Position numbers and translations under genes: made by a program. Shown here piece after piece: positions 1-9,261 of a stretch of 27,524 nucleotides of DNA. The notes below the pieces were generated by a model. It made no database searches. It was not told the DNA's origin and saw nothing but the letters and a program-made list of their open reading frames with translations. The stretch lies in contig NW_003207125.1 of assembly GCF_000006405.1 (NCBI RefSeq), positions 87,496 to 115,019 on the forward strand, read 5' to 3'. How positions within the stretch are numbered: the first letter of the stretch is position 1; each line of letters opens with the position of its first letter. This DNA comes from Perkinsus marinus ATCC 50983. Lineage: Eukaryota; Perkinsozoa; Perkinsida; Perkinsidae.

Positions 1-339
1 TGTACATCTGTGCGAACGGCAGCGGAGTCAGATTGCGTTGGACTACACCGGTTGTAGTGCCAGATCGTCAACTCTGGCTCCAGTGATCTTCTAGTTATAC
101 TAACTATTTACTAAACCAGGGGCGTTTGATAGAGTTAGTCGACTAGGTGGCGTGGAGAGGACCGAAGACTTGCAGGGCTCCCCCCTGAAGCTTCGGTCAC
201 GAGACAGGTGCCCGACTAAGTGGTGTCGTATCGAAGACTCACGTCCCACACGGATCTGTCGCGTCACCCAGTCCACTACAAGAAAAAAACTGTCAGTTAC
301 GAATAACTTTCCTTCAGAATCCTCGGATTATTGAAGCAC
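1..339. other. No gene recognised
   Basis: A 60-codon open frame at 152-334 has no recognisable motif, no clear splice sites and no homologous look. I see no repeat family member in this stretch. Confidence 0.4.
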
Positions 340-521
340 CTACGAGCGACCGAGCTCGCTCGCCCGTCGAATCACTTCCTCTGGAGTTGACCCTAGCCTC
401 TGACGAGACTTTCCATCAATACAATACAGAGAACCAAACACTTCCCATTCTTCCTCCAAAGCGGGCTTGACTCCACCGGCTGGGGACCTCATACCGTCTC
501 CGCACCACATATTCTTCAACA
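340..521 (-). CDS. Candidate terminal exon, unrecognised protein
   Basis: Reading right to left, a CTAAC branch-like sequence and an AG acceptor (ACCAG at 526-522) precede an open frame that runs to a TAG stop at 342-340. The frame has protein-like composition, with an acidic stretch (ALEEEWEVFGSLYC) and a charged tail (TPEEVIRRASELGRS). It would be the last exon of a minus-strand gene whose upstream exons I could not find. I do not recognise the family. It could also be a chance open frame. Confidence 0.35.
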
Positions 522-1012
522 CTGGTCTTGCCAAACATAACATCAGGTTAGCAAACAAAAGTTGTCAAATATTTTATCATGAATTCCCAGACTGCTGAAA
601 AAATTTAGGGAAAAACCAAATCGAATTCGTGCTGTCATGGGAGCGTTGCTGACAGCAATTTGCTGTCTTGATTAATCAGCATGTATCAGATATGCTAAAG
701 CGATCCTTTCGCGAATCGTACATCGGTGCTTGTCACCCACACCCTCAATACTGGTTCTGTTGATAAGTGCAATAATCGCACTGCAATAACGACGAGGCTG
801 ACTATGATGTCGATGACCGCAATTTTCCCTACAAATTACACCAGCTGAGTCACTGACGCTTGACCCTTCCTCCAATAATTTCACAGAAAAGTCAACTGGT
901 GGAGCTCAACAGCACAATGGGTCGCGTTTCTGAGCTACAACGAATAATATTATCGTGCATACAAAACGTCATTGTCAAACACTCGAGTGTATCTTAGGTC
1001 AACCACAGAGTA
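522..1012. other. No gene recognised
   Basis: The open frame at 672-884 on the minus strand shows no domain and no convincing splice signals. The stretch is AT-rich spacer between the candidate exon on the left and the LicD gene. Confidence 0.4.
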
Positions 1013-2009
1013 TCATGTGACGATATCAAGGTCGCGAAGGTACTCATCATTTCCTTTCGGATGAAGGAAATCCTTACCGTAGCTTCGTTCAAGCAGATCT
1101 TCCACATCTGCAAAAGTATCGAATTTTCTGCCATTTATGGACACTTCCCGTAGCGGCCATATTTGTTCCTCACTCATCCGATACCCGTCGTATGGCACAT
1201 GTCTGTACAACTTCCCTGGTCGATGGTAAGGTTTATCACCGTAGTATGGTACCAACGGATAAATATCAACGTAACCACAAGACCGTTCAGAGCTGCAAGG
1301 CGTGGCGTTATGCATATCATAAAGATTCGCAGCCAGAGGATGGAAAGGTGCGATGCAAACCCGAATGAGGTCGTCGGTAAATGCATATAGTCCACGAGAC
1401 ATTAACAACTCCACGAACCGCTCGCCCAAGCAGTCTTCGCTTCCATCTTCTCTCACATATCTACGCAAGAAGACATTCGTTCGTCTCTAATTACTTCTTT
1501 TATTTCTCAACAACTGTGAAACACCCAATGGGAAAAGGTGGGATTTTCCAGCAAATTAACTTTTCCGGTTTTTCAATCAGTTCACAACAGCCATACAAAA
1601 TCCGTTGCCACACTATACGATATGCTTACGCCAAATCAACGTCGTCCGTATGGGGTATATGCGTACCGTTCCTGCAAGCTCCTAACGCGGTCCCGAAAGT
1701 GACAATCGGTTGACATCCAAGGTCTCGCATAACTTCATCAACTTCTATAAGCATCATGTCGAGTACAGCAGACATGCATACTTTTCCAACAAAGTCCCTA
1801 CTAGTTTTCAACAACTCCGTTCGCGTCGCCAGCAAACATCTCTCTGGGTCTACGATCGGGTTAATTGGCAAACAATCTCCCCAACTCGGTTCAAGATCTC
1901 CCGGAAGTGAGCATAAGCGCTGTTGGCTTGCTGCTACCTTCAGTCGAGGTGGTCGATTCTGAGCAATCGCATAACGGAAGAAGTCTCCCGAGGTAAGAAA
2001 ATATCCCAA
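1013..2009 (-). CDS. LicD-family phosphotransferase, two exons
   Basis: The upstream exon runs from about 2009 to 1630 and the downstream exon from 1460 to the TGA stop at 1015-1013. The donor GTAAGC (1629-1624) and acceptor TAG (1463-1461) join in phase 2 to give DDVDLA|YVRED. The first exon carries the family signature TFGTALGACRNG followed by IPHTDDVDLA, matching the LicD/fukutin nucleotidyltransferase pattern GT-LGA-R...IP-DD-D with the metal-binding Asp pair. The second exon has YVDIYPLVPYY and a C-terminal YGKDFLHPK, both usual positions in LicD proteins. Family members transfer phosphocholine or a sugar phosphate to glycans, usually in the Golgi lumen. The true start is unresolved: the ATG near 2009 may only be internal, because a membrane-segment exon lies just upstream. 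Confidence 0.75.
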
Positions 2010-2046
2010 TCAACGTAGTCGTTTATTGAGGGGCATTCATAAAGAT

Positions 2047-2247
2047 TCACTTCTTCTCAATGGGTTTATAAGATGGCGTTTGCGAAGTCCACCAAGTGAT
2101 GTAACACAGAGGTAAGACTACTGTAGAGGTAAATGCCACCGAAAAGATATAAATCATGGCTTGTGTGAGAGAAACTGAGGGCTGTCTACGGTAGATTGGT
2201 CCTGACGGCAGGGGTTTGCTGTAATGAATCATGTGTGAAAATACCAT
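2047..2247 (-). CDS. Possible signal-anchor exon of the LicD gene
   Basis: This 66-codon frame contains one hydrophobic segment, roughly AMIYIFSVAFTSTVVLPLCY, after a short basic N-terminus. That is the layout of a type II Golgi membrane anchor. It lies just upstream of the LicD exon on the same strand, which suggests a shared gene. I could not find a donor/acceptor pair with matching phase, so the link is inference. Confidence 0.35.
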   Translation of the reverse strand: MVFSHMIHYSKPLPSGPIYRRQPSVSLTQAMIYIFSVAFTSTVVLPLCYITWWTSQTPSYKPIEKK

Positions 2248-2249
2248 CT

Positions 2250-3803
2250 AACTGAGGTAAGTCATCAAGACCAAAACTAAGACAGTAGTGATAGAACTCA
2301 AGACCTTTAGCCGTCGAAATCCTAGGCGATTAAATTGATGACAAAGACGAACATAATAGAGCCTTAGTAACTACACTGATTCCGAGAATAATCACAACAG
2401 CGATACAATATTTGAAATTCAAATTTCGAATGATATATGAACTCGTACTGCACCAAAACGAGCCTGATGTGAATCGGTATAATACAGACTGTATTATCGG
2501 AGGCTGCCGGGAACGGGCGTCAGAGGCTAACGAGCTCACGCAAGGCAGAGTAAGGAAGTATACATGTCTTGGTACTGATGGCGCTTGGCAAAGGATAATG
2601 CTCTCTCGCACAGTAGAGTCGACATACACGGACTACATCATTACATACCAACACACCTTACTCTTCCTCCTGTATAGGTACTGAAAATCGGACCCTACTC
2701 ATGAAACAAACACTTTCTTCCGATAAACTTTGTCCAAGAGTTTCACCATGTGTAATTTATTTTCAACTAGTTGAATGGATTAATCGATAATTAACTACTA
2801 TTTTTGTAGATTCGTATTGTTCCCGTTGTGAGTGGATAAATCCTTATTTCTGAAGAATAGGCCTGTTTTTTAAAGAAGTTTAGCGCACGTCCTCACCTGT
2901 ATTTCGACTTGGCCTTGGATTACAGCTTGGCCTTCGATAACAGTTCGGGTTTCTGGTTTTCCCGTCGGCTTTCCCTACAGTTCTTTTTTTTGGAATTGCA
3001 GTTTAGATTCTCACTTGCGTTGCGGTCATCATCTGTATATCAACTTTAACCTTCCATTTAGGGCGAGCGCTGATACTCTTAGGTTTTTATGCATCTCGCT
3101 TAGATTTGACGTACTGCCCCGTTGCGAGTGCTCTCCAAAAGGCATCGGTAGTCGTCCGCTAAGCTGATCTATTTCACATAGCTATTGTACACAGTGTACG
3201 CGTGCACAGAGTTGCCTCCGACTTGTCCTGTGCTGCTGTGTTGCAGCACAGCATTGAAGCCTACCTACCTGTCCACGACAATATCACCTGTAAATAGATA
3301 TTCAAGTTCACCTCATCCCTCGGGAAAATCTCACAGAAAGCGGTCGTCAATTAACAATAAAACAAAATGTTCTGAAAGCTACCATCATCATACAAAGCAT
3401 TCATTATCGACGCTTCGACGATGATGAATTCTTTTCACTTTCCAGTTCATCCTCAGCAGAGATCGCTCGTAGAACCTACAACAGACAAATACTGATTTAG
3501 GGCGCGCGCTTTTTGAAGCACGATGAATGTCATACGAAATCAAACACTACCGAAGGTGAAGTGGTGACAGATTTATATGCTAGTTGTAAAGTGATGATCA
3601 GCAGTTTCTCCACAGCCATTTCCCGTTGTGTGCATGGGGCTTGGAAGTCCGTGTGTGCATGGAAAGTCCGTATTTCAATGTCGTACATGCATCAATTGAA
3701 TTCTCTAATGATTTTGAGTCTATTGATATCTTTGTGGTCGGTATAGAGGGAAAATGAGCAACTGTAAAATTAACACTTGCAAAAACGCATTCTCTTGTTT
3801 CAC
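2250..3803. other. No gene recognised
   Basis: Short open frames at 2412-2684 (plus), 2330-2629 (minus, with a hydrophobic stretch near its end), 3185-3424 and 3513-3746 lack motifs or coherent splice sites. No member of the repeat families seen further right occurs here. Confidence 0.4.
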
Positions 3804-3935
3804 GAGTTTCACGACTACCCGTTTCACGTGAAGTGGCGTAAAACTCTGTGAAAAACGCGATATTCGCGGTGATATGCAGTAGTCATGAAATATGTTTTTT
3901 ACTAGTGTTTTTCATATCACTAGGGTGAAACTCCA
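3804..3935 (+). repeat. MITE family 1, copy 1
   Basis: Family 1 is a foldback element of about 125-140 bp with terminal inverted repeats TGGAGTTTCAC / GTGAAACTCCA. Inside are a hairpin around CGCGATATTCGCG and a second arm pair, TTTCACGACTAC / GTAGTCGTGAAA. This copy is nearly full length in the forward orientation (left end GAGTTTCACGACTACCC, right end ATATCACTAGGGTG). It is the leftmost copy in the window. Confidence 0.85.
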
Positions 3936-4493
3936 TTGATCCGAATTCCGTATACCGCTGTAAAGCTCTGCAAACTTCTGATTAAACAAGTCAACTAATT
4001 TACTCAACTAATCGAAAGCAGAATGGTTTAAAAAGTTTTCCGACAATTTTTCGCATCACACTATAAATAAATTATAAAATTTTCAATGCAAATCTCACCG
4101 CGCGCTTTGAAGATTCTTGCAACTCTCCCGCGACCAAAACTTCATCCAAAATGTATTGCCTGATAAAAAATATAAATTTCACAAAATCATTAATTTAATT
4201 CTCTTACGCTTTATGGAAGTTGAAAATAACATCAAGTTCACACACGTTTCCAAAATATCTGTCGAGCGTTTCCACGTAGAGGTGGATAGTCTCAAGCGCG
4301 ATGAGCTCATTGTCATCTCGATCGATTGAGCAGACGAAGTATAATGAAGCGTATCTTGAGGTTGAGAGATAAAGATTCAAAATAGGTCCATAGACAGCCT
4401 CTCTAGTGATGATACAAAAATGATATGCGGCGTTATTAAAGATCCTCTATCCTTTTAACGAAGTGATTAAATTAGGTTTAACGCAATCGGCGT

Positions 4494-4655
4494 GGGAATA
4501 TACACACATAGCCAACTACATGATCTATAGAAATTTTGAGGAAATTTTGGGAAATTCTTGTTGATCTCTATATTCCACTTCTACCCGAATTCTATAGTTA
4601 GCTTGGGAAACTTCTGAGCTCAGTTTAGGAAAGCGAACATATATTCCCACACTGT
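4494..4655. repeat. Repeat family 2, copy
   Basis: Family 2 is a roughly 180-200 bp AT-rich element. One end reads GTGTTGGAATATATG...CTCAGCTGAGCTCAG and the other has CATATTGTCACCAACACATGT near AGTTGACCAT. This copy has both ends, beginning GGGAATATACACACATAG and ending near GAGCTCAG...ATATATTCCCACACTG. Confidence 0.6.
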
Positions 4656-4866
4656 ACTTGGCAGAGTTAATAAATTGAAGTTATCAGAGTTAACTATAAT
4701 ATTCAACTTTATTAAAAATGCATTTTTATCATTACAATTATATATACCTTCATTCTTATATTACAAATACCATTATTATTAATGTTATTATATCATATAC
4801 TTTTTCAAAGTTGCGAAGCGAGCGAAGCATATACCGCAACAACAGGCACTTTCGCGTTGTGCGTGC

Positions 4867-5024
4867 GTGCAGAATTATTCTGGCTTAACTACGAAGCGTA
4901 GGAAGCTACCAGACAGATCAAACGACTCCTCTATATGCGGAGGTGTTGAGAAAAATCGGAAAATTCGATTATGCGAACAGCTCGAAGAGATATGCACGAA
5001 AAACTTTAATGACGGAGAAATGTC
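4867..5024 (+). CDS. Candidate exon, unrecognised
   Basis: An open frame follows a TGCAG acceptor-like end at about 4871. It is rich in charged residues (KRRKLPDRSNDSSICGG, then LCEQLEEICTKNF). It runs into the tRNA-like block on its right. No partner exon or donor was found and no family is recognised. Confidence 0.2.
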
Positions 5025-5054
5025 CAACCCGGGGATCGAACCGGGCTGGACCTA
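5022..5054 (-). ncRNA. tRNA 3'-half remnant (T-arm)
   Basis: On the minus strand this reads as a T-arm, CCCGG TTCGATC CCCGG, followed by an acceptor-like 3' strand ending TTGGACA. No D-arm or anticodon arm of normal spacing lies upstream, so it is a truncated tRNA or tRNA-SINE remnant, not a gene. Confidence 0.5.
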
Positions 5055-5070
5055 TGTAACATTCATTGAT

Positions 5071-5112
5071 TGAGTCCATGGACTCAGTGAGCTCTGCCCC
5101 TTCGTCACGAAG
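5071..5112. repeat. Two adjacent perfect palindromes
   Basis: TGAGTCCATGGACTCA (5071-5086) is a perfect 16-bp palindrome. CTTCGTCACGAAG (5100-5112) is an inverted repeat around a single central base. Both lie directly beside the tRNA remnant. Function is unknown. Confidence 0.6.
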
Positions 5113-5199
5113 GCCTAGTTTATTATTATAATTATACATATCTTCATTTATATTAAGAATGCCGTTACTATTCATGCTATTATATTATATATTCATCAT

Positions 5200-5326
5200 T
5201 GGAGTTTCACCACCCTAGTGATATGAAAAACATATTTCACGACTACTGCATATCACCGCGAATATCGCGTTTTACACGGAGTTTTACGCCGCCAGTCCAC
5301 GTAAAACGGGTAGTCGTGAAACTCCA
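5200..5326 (-). repeat. MITE family 1, copy 2
   Basis: Full-length reverse-orientation copy with both termini intact (TGGAGTTTCAC ... GTGAAACTCCA). A small change in the internal stem reads GCCGCCAGTCCACG where other copies read GACGCCACTTCACG. Confidence 0.9.
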
Positions 5327-5817
5327 TTAAAATGCTCACCTTCTATACACAATCTTCTGTTCTCGCCATTCCACAATATTACACAATTTCTGACCTCTTT
5401 TGAGAACAAGATTAGATACCTGCACGCATGCACAGAAAAGATACAAAACGTGCCCAAGGCGAAGCCTATAAATGAGGTCCCTGTATTCAACTATTTGCAA
5501 TTTCTTATAAGCAAATTTCAGCACGCATGCACAAAAATTGCCCGTTAAGTAAGCGATTAATACTAGAGAAAAATTTTAGCACGCATGCACAAAAAATTGC
5601 CCTTTGAGTAAGCGATTAATACTATAGTAAAATCTCAGCACGCATGCACACAAAGATACGCCTATCACCCGGACCTCTTTCGCATCCCTCTGTTGATCCT
5701 GAACAGTTGTTGGCACGTACCACCTCATTAATCTGAGAGTAGAAATACAAAATGAGGCAAATTTACTTCTGGGAAGAATTTTTTTGTGATCAGTTGATGT
5801 TCTTCCCAGTGTTATAG

Positions 5818-5940
5818 GAATATATACCTCAGCTGAGCTCAGAAGAGTTTCCTTACGAATTCAACAACAATGATTTTGCAAAATTTTCCGAGAATTTCGA
5901 TACTATCACCAGCGCATGCAATTGACGATATGCATATTTT
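5818..5940. repeat. Repeat family 2, copy
   Basis: Begins ATAGGAATATATACCTCAGC and keeps the palindromic core CTCAGCTGAGCTCAG and a distal TATCACCAGCGCATGC. The middle has diverged. Confidence 0.5.
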
Positions 5941-6498
5941 TCCACAAAAATAACAAAATCATAAGGTAAAAATTATGAATCATTTTATCATAATTTTGTA
6001 GAATATTGTGAAAATTTCAAGGGAAAAAACCAAAACGAATTTCTGGCATATAAAAGAATAATCATTCAAAAACCTTTCCCGAACCAGCCATCCGGAACTC
6101 CTTGAAATTTTCTCGAAATTTTCAATTTTTTCTGCGAATTTTCGTACTTTTTTAACCAGGGAAAAATTAGGGTAATTTTTTTTTCAGTTTTGCTGTAAAA
6201 CTACTATTTTTGAAGATTCGTATTGTAAGTTGTAAAAAGCGATTTTTGACTTCAATTCGCAATTTCGGGAAATTTTTTTGTGTAAATTTTTTTCACATGC
6301 GAATAGCTTGCTGTTAAGGACATACCATATTTCCTTCAACTGCGGAAAATAATAATTTTTTTCGGAGAAATTTCCAACAAAAATTTCTGAAAAATATTTT
6401 CTTCGCGATATAGGATACCAACTTTCCAAAAAAAAACTAATTTTCCAATTTCCGAAATTTCAGTGCCGATTTTGTAAAAATAAAAAATGTATTTAATA

Positions 6499-6620
6499 GA
6501 GTTTCACCCGTGACGTGAAAACCAGTGGTGAAGAACATATTCCACGACTACTGCATATCACCGCGAATTTCGCGTTTTTCACCGAGTTTTACGCCACTTC
6601 GCGTAAACGGGTCGTTACAG
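6499..6620 (-). repeat. MITE family 1, copy 3 (eroded ends)
   Basis: Reverse-orientation copy. The central hairpin and GACTACTGCATATCACCGCG block are well kept, but both terminal repeats are damaged. Confidence 0.75.
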
Positions 6621-6621
6621 T

Positions 6622-6757
6622 TTGGGAATATATAATAATAATAACTACATGTGTTACCATAAATGTAGAAATTCGATAAAATTTTGGGAAATTCTCGTTG
6701 GTTTTCGTACATTTTTAGCCAAAATCACTTGAGGAAAATTTCAGAATATATTCCCAT
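6622..6757. repeat. Repeat family 2, copy abutting a MITE
   Basis: Runs from TGGGAATATATAATAATA to AGAATATATTCCC and directly abuts the preceding MITE. The termini GGGAATATAT / ATATATTCCC form an inverted repeat, so this family may also have been mobile as a foldback unit. Confidence 0.5.
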
Positions 6758-6921
6758 TAATCAGAATTTACTATTCCTCTTGTATTACCTCACTTTTCCT
6801 TGTCTACTCACTAGCAGAATGAAATGAATCATTTTATGGGAAAACTGAGAAAACTAGGGAGGGGTCTCCGCCCGAGGGAAAAGTGTCCATGGTCAACTAA
6901 TATTACGCTAACAGTCATCGA

Positions 6922-7020
6922 TTTTCGTGGAAACAGAATTATACACGTTTGACATTGTAGACTATATGAGTCACAAGTGACCATCAACAGATTTAACCAA
7001 TCAAACAAATAAACAGAGCC
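6922..7020 (+). repeat. Direct repeat, left copy
   Basis: About 99 bp starting TTTTCGTGGAAACAGAATT and ending AAATAAACAGAGCC. It recurs with a few substitutions at 7139-7237. Confidence 0.85.
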
Positions 7021-7138
7021 ATACAAATCGCAATCTCAGCGCTAAAATTGCGCTTTCACCAGAGTTAACTCCCCTTGAAAGTTAATTCTCAGCAGTATTG
7101 ATCACAATTTCCATTGAAGGATCAGAATAATCTCACTT

Positions 7139-7237
7139 TTTTCGTGGAAACAAAATTATACACGTTTGATATGGTAGATTATACGAGTCACAAGTGACCA
7201 TCAACAGACTTAACCAATCAAACAAATAAAGAGAGCC
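7139..7237 (+). repeat. Direct repeat, right copy
   Basis: Second copy of the 6922-7020 block, about 217 bp downstream, ending AAATAAAGAGAGCC. Together with the similarity between about 7440-7550 and 7680-7800 it points to local tandem duplication upstream of SLBP. Confidence 0.85.
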
Positions 7238-7271
7238 CGCAAAGAGACTGGCGGAACAACGGTACATAGTA

Positions 7272-7550
7272 TTGGCTATACTACAGTGCGACTTCTCACC
7301 ACGAAAAAATTTTTCAAAACTTCTACAGATGGATGAAAACTTCGAGAGAAATGAAAACCGCGCGCGCCCGGAAAATTGTGTGATGAAATTGAAAGATTCA
7401 TTTTTCAATAGTATTGTAGTGGATACTCCTGTGAAAAGTAAACTAGATAATTTTAGTGACAACTCTGTACAGCAGTAGCCATAGTCTTGAGAAATGCCGA
7501 ATTAGTTTCAAAAGTGAGTCGTATAATCTCAGCTACCAGACGCGTATGTT
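7272..7550 (+). pseudogene. Open frame plus degenerate duplicate of the SLBP 5' region
   Basis: A 68-codon frame at 7272-7478 (Lys/Asn-rich, with FSPRKNFSKLLQMDENF) is not recognised. From about 7446 the sequence TTTTAGTGACAACTCTGTA is matched just before the SLBP start by TTTTAGTGACAATTCTGTA. Further on, ATAATCTCAGCTACC and CCAGACGCGTATG echo SLBP coding at GCAATCTCAGCTGAGG and GCCAGACGTATG. I read this as a decayed, partly deleted duplicate of the SLBP start region. It could instead hold an upstream exon. Confidence 0.4.
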
Positions 7551-7568
7551 TCTGTTTACAAATACCAT

Positions 7569-7653
7569 TGGAGTTTCACCATAGTGATAGAAAAAAAACT
7601 TTTTTCACGACTACTGCATATCACCACGGAGTTTTACGACGCCACTTCACGTA
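7569..7653 (-). repeat. MITE family 1, copy 4 (truncated)
   Basis: Keeps the left terminus TGGAGTTTCACCATAGTGAT, but the distal end stops after CACTTCACGTATA. It lies between the degenerate SLBP duplicate and SLBP itself. Confidence 0.8.
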
Positions 7654-7717
7654 TATTATGAGTAATAAACTATGAACATTTTAGTGACAATTCTGTATAG
7701 TAGCATTTGCCCTAAAA

Positions 7718-8397
7718 ATGTCGCTTCCAACTCTCGAGGGGAAGATCAACTGGGCAGCAATCTCAGCTGAGGAAGAAGACTCTTTCGTGCCAGACGTATG
7801 TGAAGTGACATATGCTGAAGCTGCTGAAGGTGTATCTAAACTCACAGCGAAGATTGGGAAAATTATGGAGAGCGAATCGAGCCGTCCTCCTGGTTTTGGA
7901 TTTCTGATGAACGGCCAAGGTTTGATTTTACCGGAGGACTCGAAAACGGTTCAGTCGGTGATGGCTTTAGACGAATTCAGTAAAAAAAGAAGTATGGAGG
8001 GAAGCGAAAATAAAGTGAAGAAAGTGCGGAAAATAGTGAACGGTCCGACGCTTTTTCCCGATCCGATTTTCAAGGAGAATGATAATATTCCGTCGCCTAG
8101 CCCTGCGGAAAAAGTGACGAAAAAAGGAATTCGGAATTTGATGGGAAGAAAATCGCGAGTGTGGTATGGGAAAATCGGAAAAATGTGGGAAAACGGGAGC
8201 GAATTCGGAGAAAACAAATTGAAATTGGAAAGTCTACGGAGGGATATAAAAAATATATTTCGAGTAAAGCGCCGTCGGAAAGGAGAACGGGAATAGATCC
8301 GATGACACCAGATGCGAGTAGAAGAATTAGTAAAAGGACTTTCGATGCAGAAATGAAAGTTTGGCGAAAAGCATTGCATGATTATCACGCCGATTGA
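7718..8397 (+). CDS. SLBP: Histone RNA stem-loop binding protein, with frame break
   Basis: The C-terminal part (frame open 8101-8397, TGA stop) is an SLBP RNA-binding domain: RRKQIEIGKSTEGY, then KKYISSKAPSERR, a DPMTPDASRR block equivalent to the usual P-TPN segment, and RTFDAEMKVWRKALHDYH at the end. SLBP binds the 3' stem-loop of replication-dependent histone mRNAs. The N-terminal part starts at ATG 7718 (MSLPTLEGKINWAA) and is an acidic, low-complexity region as in other SLBPs, but it lies in another frame and would run on to a stop at 8296. A 35-nt GT-AG segment (about 8112-8146) would join the frames as SPSPAEK|KIASVVWENR. A one-base undercall in the A6 run near 8120 would also do so. 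The domain call is strong; the join is not settled. Confidence 0.8.
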
Positions 8398-8401
8398 AAA
8401 A

Positions 8402-8492
8402 TGGAGTATTATGTGTAATACTCGGTGAAAAAACGCGCGATATGAATATATTTTTTCACTAGTGTTTCACATATCACTAGGGTGAAAGTCCA
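8402..8492 (+). repeat. MITE family 1, copy 5, directly after the SLBP stop
   Basis: Starts TGGAGTATTATGTG only 4 nt past the SLBP stop codon and ends GGGTGAAAGTCCA. It is internally deleted (central hairpin shortened) and would be transcribed as the SLBP 3' UTR. Confidence 0.75.
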
Positions 8493-8657
8493 ATGTAGGA
8501 AAATTGAGAGTTTGCAGAATTATGGTATTAATGCTGACGAAAGAAGAGGAATGCATTTGATTTTTTATTTCATTTTGTTATGAGAATCGTGTTAGTGATA
8601 ATATGAAAATTCTTGATGTCTTTTTTTTTGTTTTTTTTCCGAATTCGAGGGCAACAA

Positions 8658-8782
8658 TGGAGTTTCACGACTACCCGTTTTACGTGAAGTGGCGTCGTAA
8701 AACTCGGTGAAAAACGCGACATTCGCGGTGATATGCAAAAGTCGTGAAATATGTTTTTTATATCACTAGTGGTGAAACTCCA
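8658..8782 (+). repeat. MITE family 1, copy 6
   Basis: Full-length forward copy. The flanks extend the terminal repeat to CAATGGAG ... CTCCATTG. A T-rich tract (about 8617-8639) precedes it. Confidence 0.9.
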
Positions 8783-9261
8783 TTGTTCGAATAGTGGGGA
8801 GAGCGAATTTCCGAGAGAAAAACAGTAACGTATGGAAATTAGAAAAAATAAAAAATGTGGATGAATGAAAATATAATCTGAGTATGGAAGATTTAAGAAA
8901 ATTGTGGTAAATAATTTTCAGAAAATCCGAAAAATTTAATCGGAAAAATAATAAAGATAAAGATGGAAAATTAATGAATCTCAAAAATAGGTATAGAAAA
9001 TAGCAAAAAGTTGTGAAAAAAATGAAGAAATTTTCAAAATTTGAAGAAATTCATTCGGAAAATGAAAAAAAAACGGAAAATAATTCTTAGAAATGAGAAG
9101 TGTAAAAAGTGGAAGAGATTCGTGAAAAAATGAAGAAATTTTCAAAATTTCACGAATTTCAATCGGAAAAAAATAACAGCATATACTACTAAAATATTGG
9201 AAAAATTATCCGAAAATTTTTGATAAATTGAAGTTCCTTTTTCCTCGTCAGTGTTGTTCAC
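8783..9261. other. A/T-rich spacer, no gene recognised
   Basis: Dominated by GGAAAAT / GAAATTTTC-type low-complexity sequence. Similar phrases recur at about 9008-9050 and 9120-9165 (GAAGAAATTTTCAAAATTT), so part of it is an imperfect direct repeat. Confidence 0.5.
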
